DNA of 6,977 nt from Bacteroidota bacterium (lineage in GTDB: Bacteria > Bacteroidota > Bacteroidia > Chitinophagales > Chitinophagaceae): NCBI GenBank assembly GCA_028876035.1, contig JAGWTK010000204.1, positions 1-6,977 on the forward strand, written 5' to 3'. This document shows positions 6,891 to 6,977 of the stretch, piece by piece. The notes below the pieces were generated by a model. The model was not told where the DNA came from and searched no databases. It saw only the letters and a list, made by a program, of their open reading frames with translations. Each line of letters starts with the position of its first letter. Position 1 is the first letter of the stretch. Both the position numbers and the translations under genes were made by a program.

Positions 6891-6977
6891 TTATTCTGTT
6901 TTACCCTCCAAAGCCATCAGGAAGGCAAAGTTCAGGGCGACTTCCTTCAGGTAATTGAAACGTCCTGATGCACCGCC
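6891..6977 (-). CDS. C-terminal fragment (28 codons) of an unidentified protein
   Basis: The - strand reads open from the right edge and ends with TAA at 6893-6891. The visible tail ends NYLKEVALNFAFLMALEGKTE-like; its last residues are FLMALEGKTE after a helical NYLKEVALNFA stretch. Its amphipathic, Leu/Ala/Glu-rich character is typical of a real soluble protein terminus rather than a random frame. The position, on the same strand and 108 bp before the barrel gene, also fits a genuine gene end. I cannot name the family from 28 residues. It may be co-transcribed with the gene at 3294-6782, as no strong terminator follows its stop. Confidence 0.6.
   Translation of the reverse strand, partial: GGASGRFNYLKEVALNFAFLMALEGKTE

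Noticed and set aside
6117..6968. 283-codon open frame on the + strand
   Set aside because: It lies almost wholly antisense to the barrel gene and runs through its signal peptide and start. Its product has no recognisable domain, while the - strand product has a signal peptide and family motifs.
1..6977. Mobile element, CRISPR array, tRNA/rRNA or defence system
   Set aside because: I found no transposase or integrase frame, terminal repeats, regular spacer array, tRNA-like fold or recognisable defence protein.

Overview
The window looks like a stretch of Bacteroidota chromosome, most likely from the Chitinophagaceae or close relatives. This rests on three things read from the sequence: the style of the HolA protein, a very large outer-membrane protein of a type I associate with Bacteroidota, and AT-rich start regions lacking clear Shine-Dalgarno sequences. 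Base composition is moderate. I see no tRNA, rRNA, CRISPR array, transposase or phage gene. Apart from its large outer-membrane protein and one small unknown, this is ordinary core-genome territory.

Left part (1-1680): the 3' portion of ribF (flavokinase/FAD synthetase, + strand, entering from the left edge) meets holA (delta subunit of the DNA polymerase III clamp loader, - strand) tail to tail. Only one base separates their stop codons. A 9-bp perfect inverted repeat lies inside the last codons of ribF.

Middle (1681-3293): a 250-bp divergent spacer separates holA from a + strand gene for a 331-residue protein of unknown function. That protein has one N-terminal membrane anchor, a long coiled coil and a C-terminal beta-rich domain, and probably projects into the periplasm. 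It is followed by a strong intrinsic terminator, a second hairpin directly behind it, and about 300 bp of non-coding DNA with short degenerate ATATCTCA-type repeats.

Right part (3294-6977): a 1162-residue - strand gene encodes a secreted, predicted outer-membrane beta-barrel protein. It has a signal peptide, a conserved N-terminal module, an EF-hand-like calcium loop and a C-terminal Phe. It must start at GTG (or TTG), because an in-frame stop lies just upstream with no ATG between. Upstream on the same strand, the last 28 codons of another gene enter from the right edge. The two may share a transcript, with 108 bp between them.

The genes do not form an obvious pathway. ribF and holA are housekeeping neighbours. 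The coiled-coil protein and the barrel protein are both envelope proteins of unknown role, transcribed towards each other. I found no convincing sign of a defence system or other novel multi-gene system. The barrel protein and the coiled-coil protein are the best candidates for new biology.
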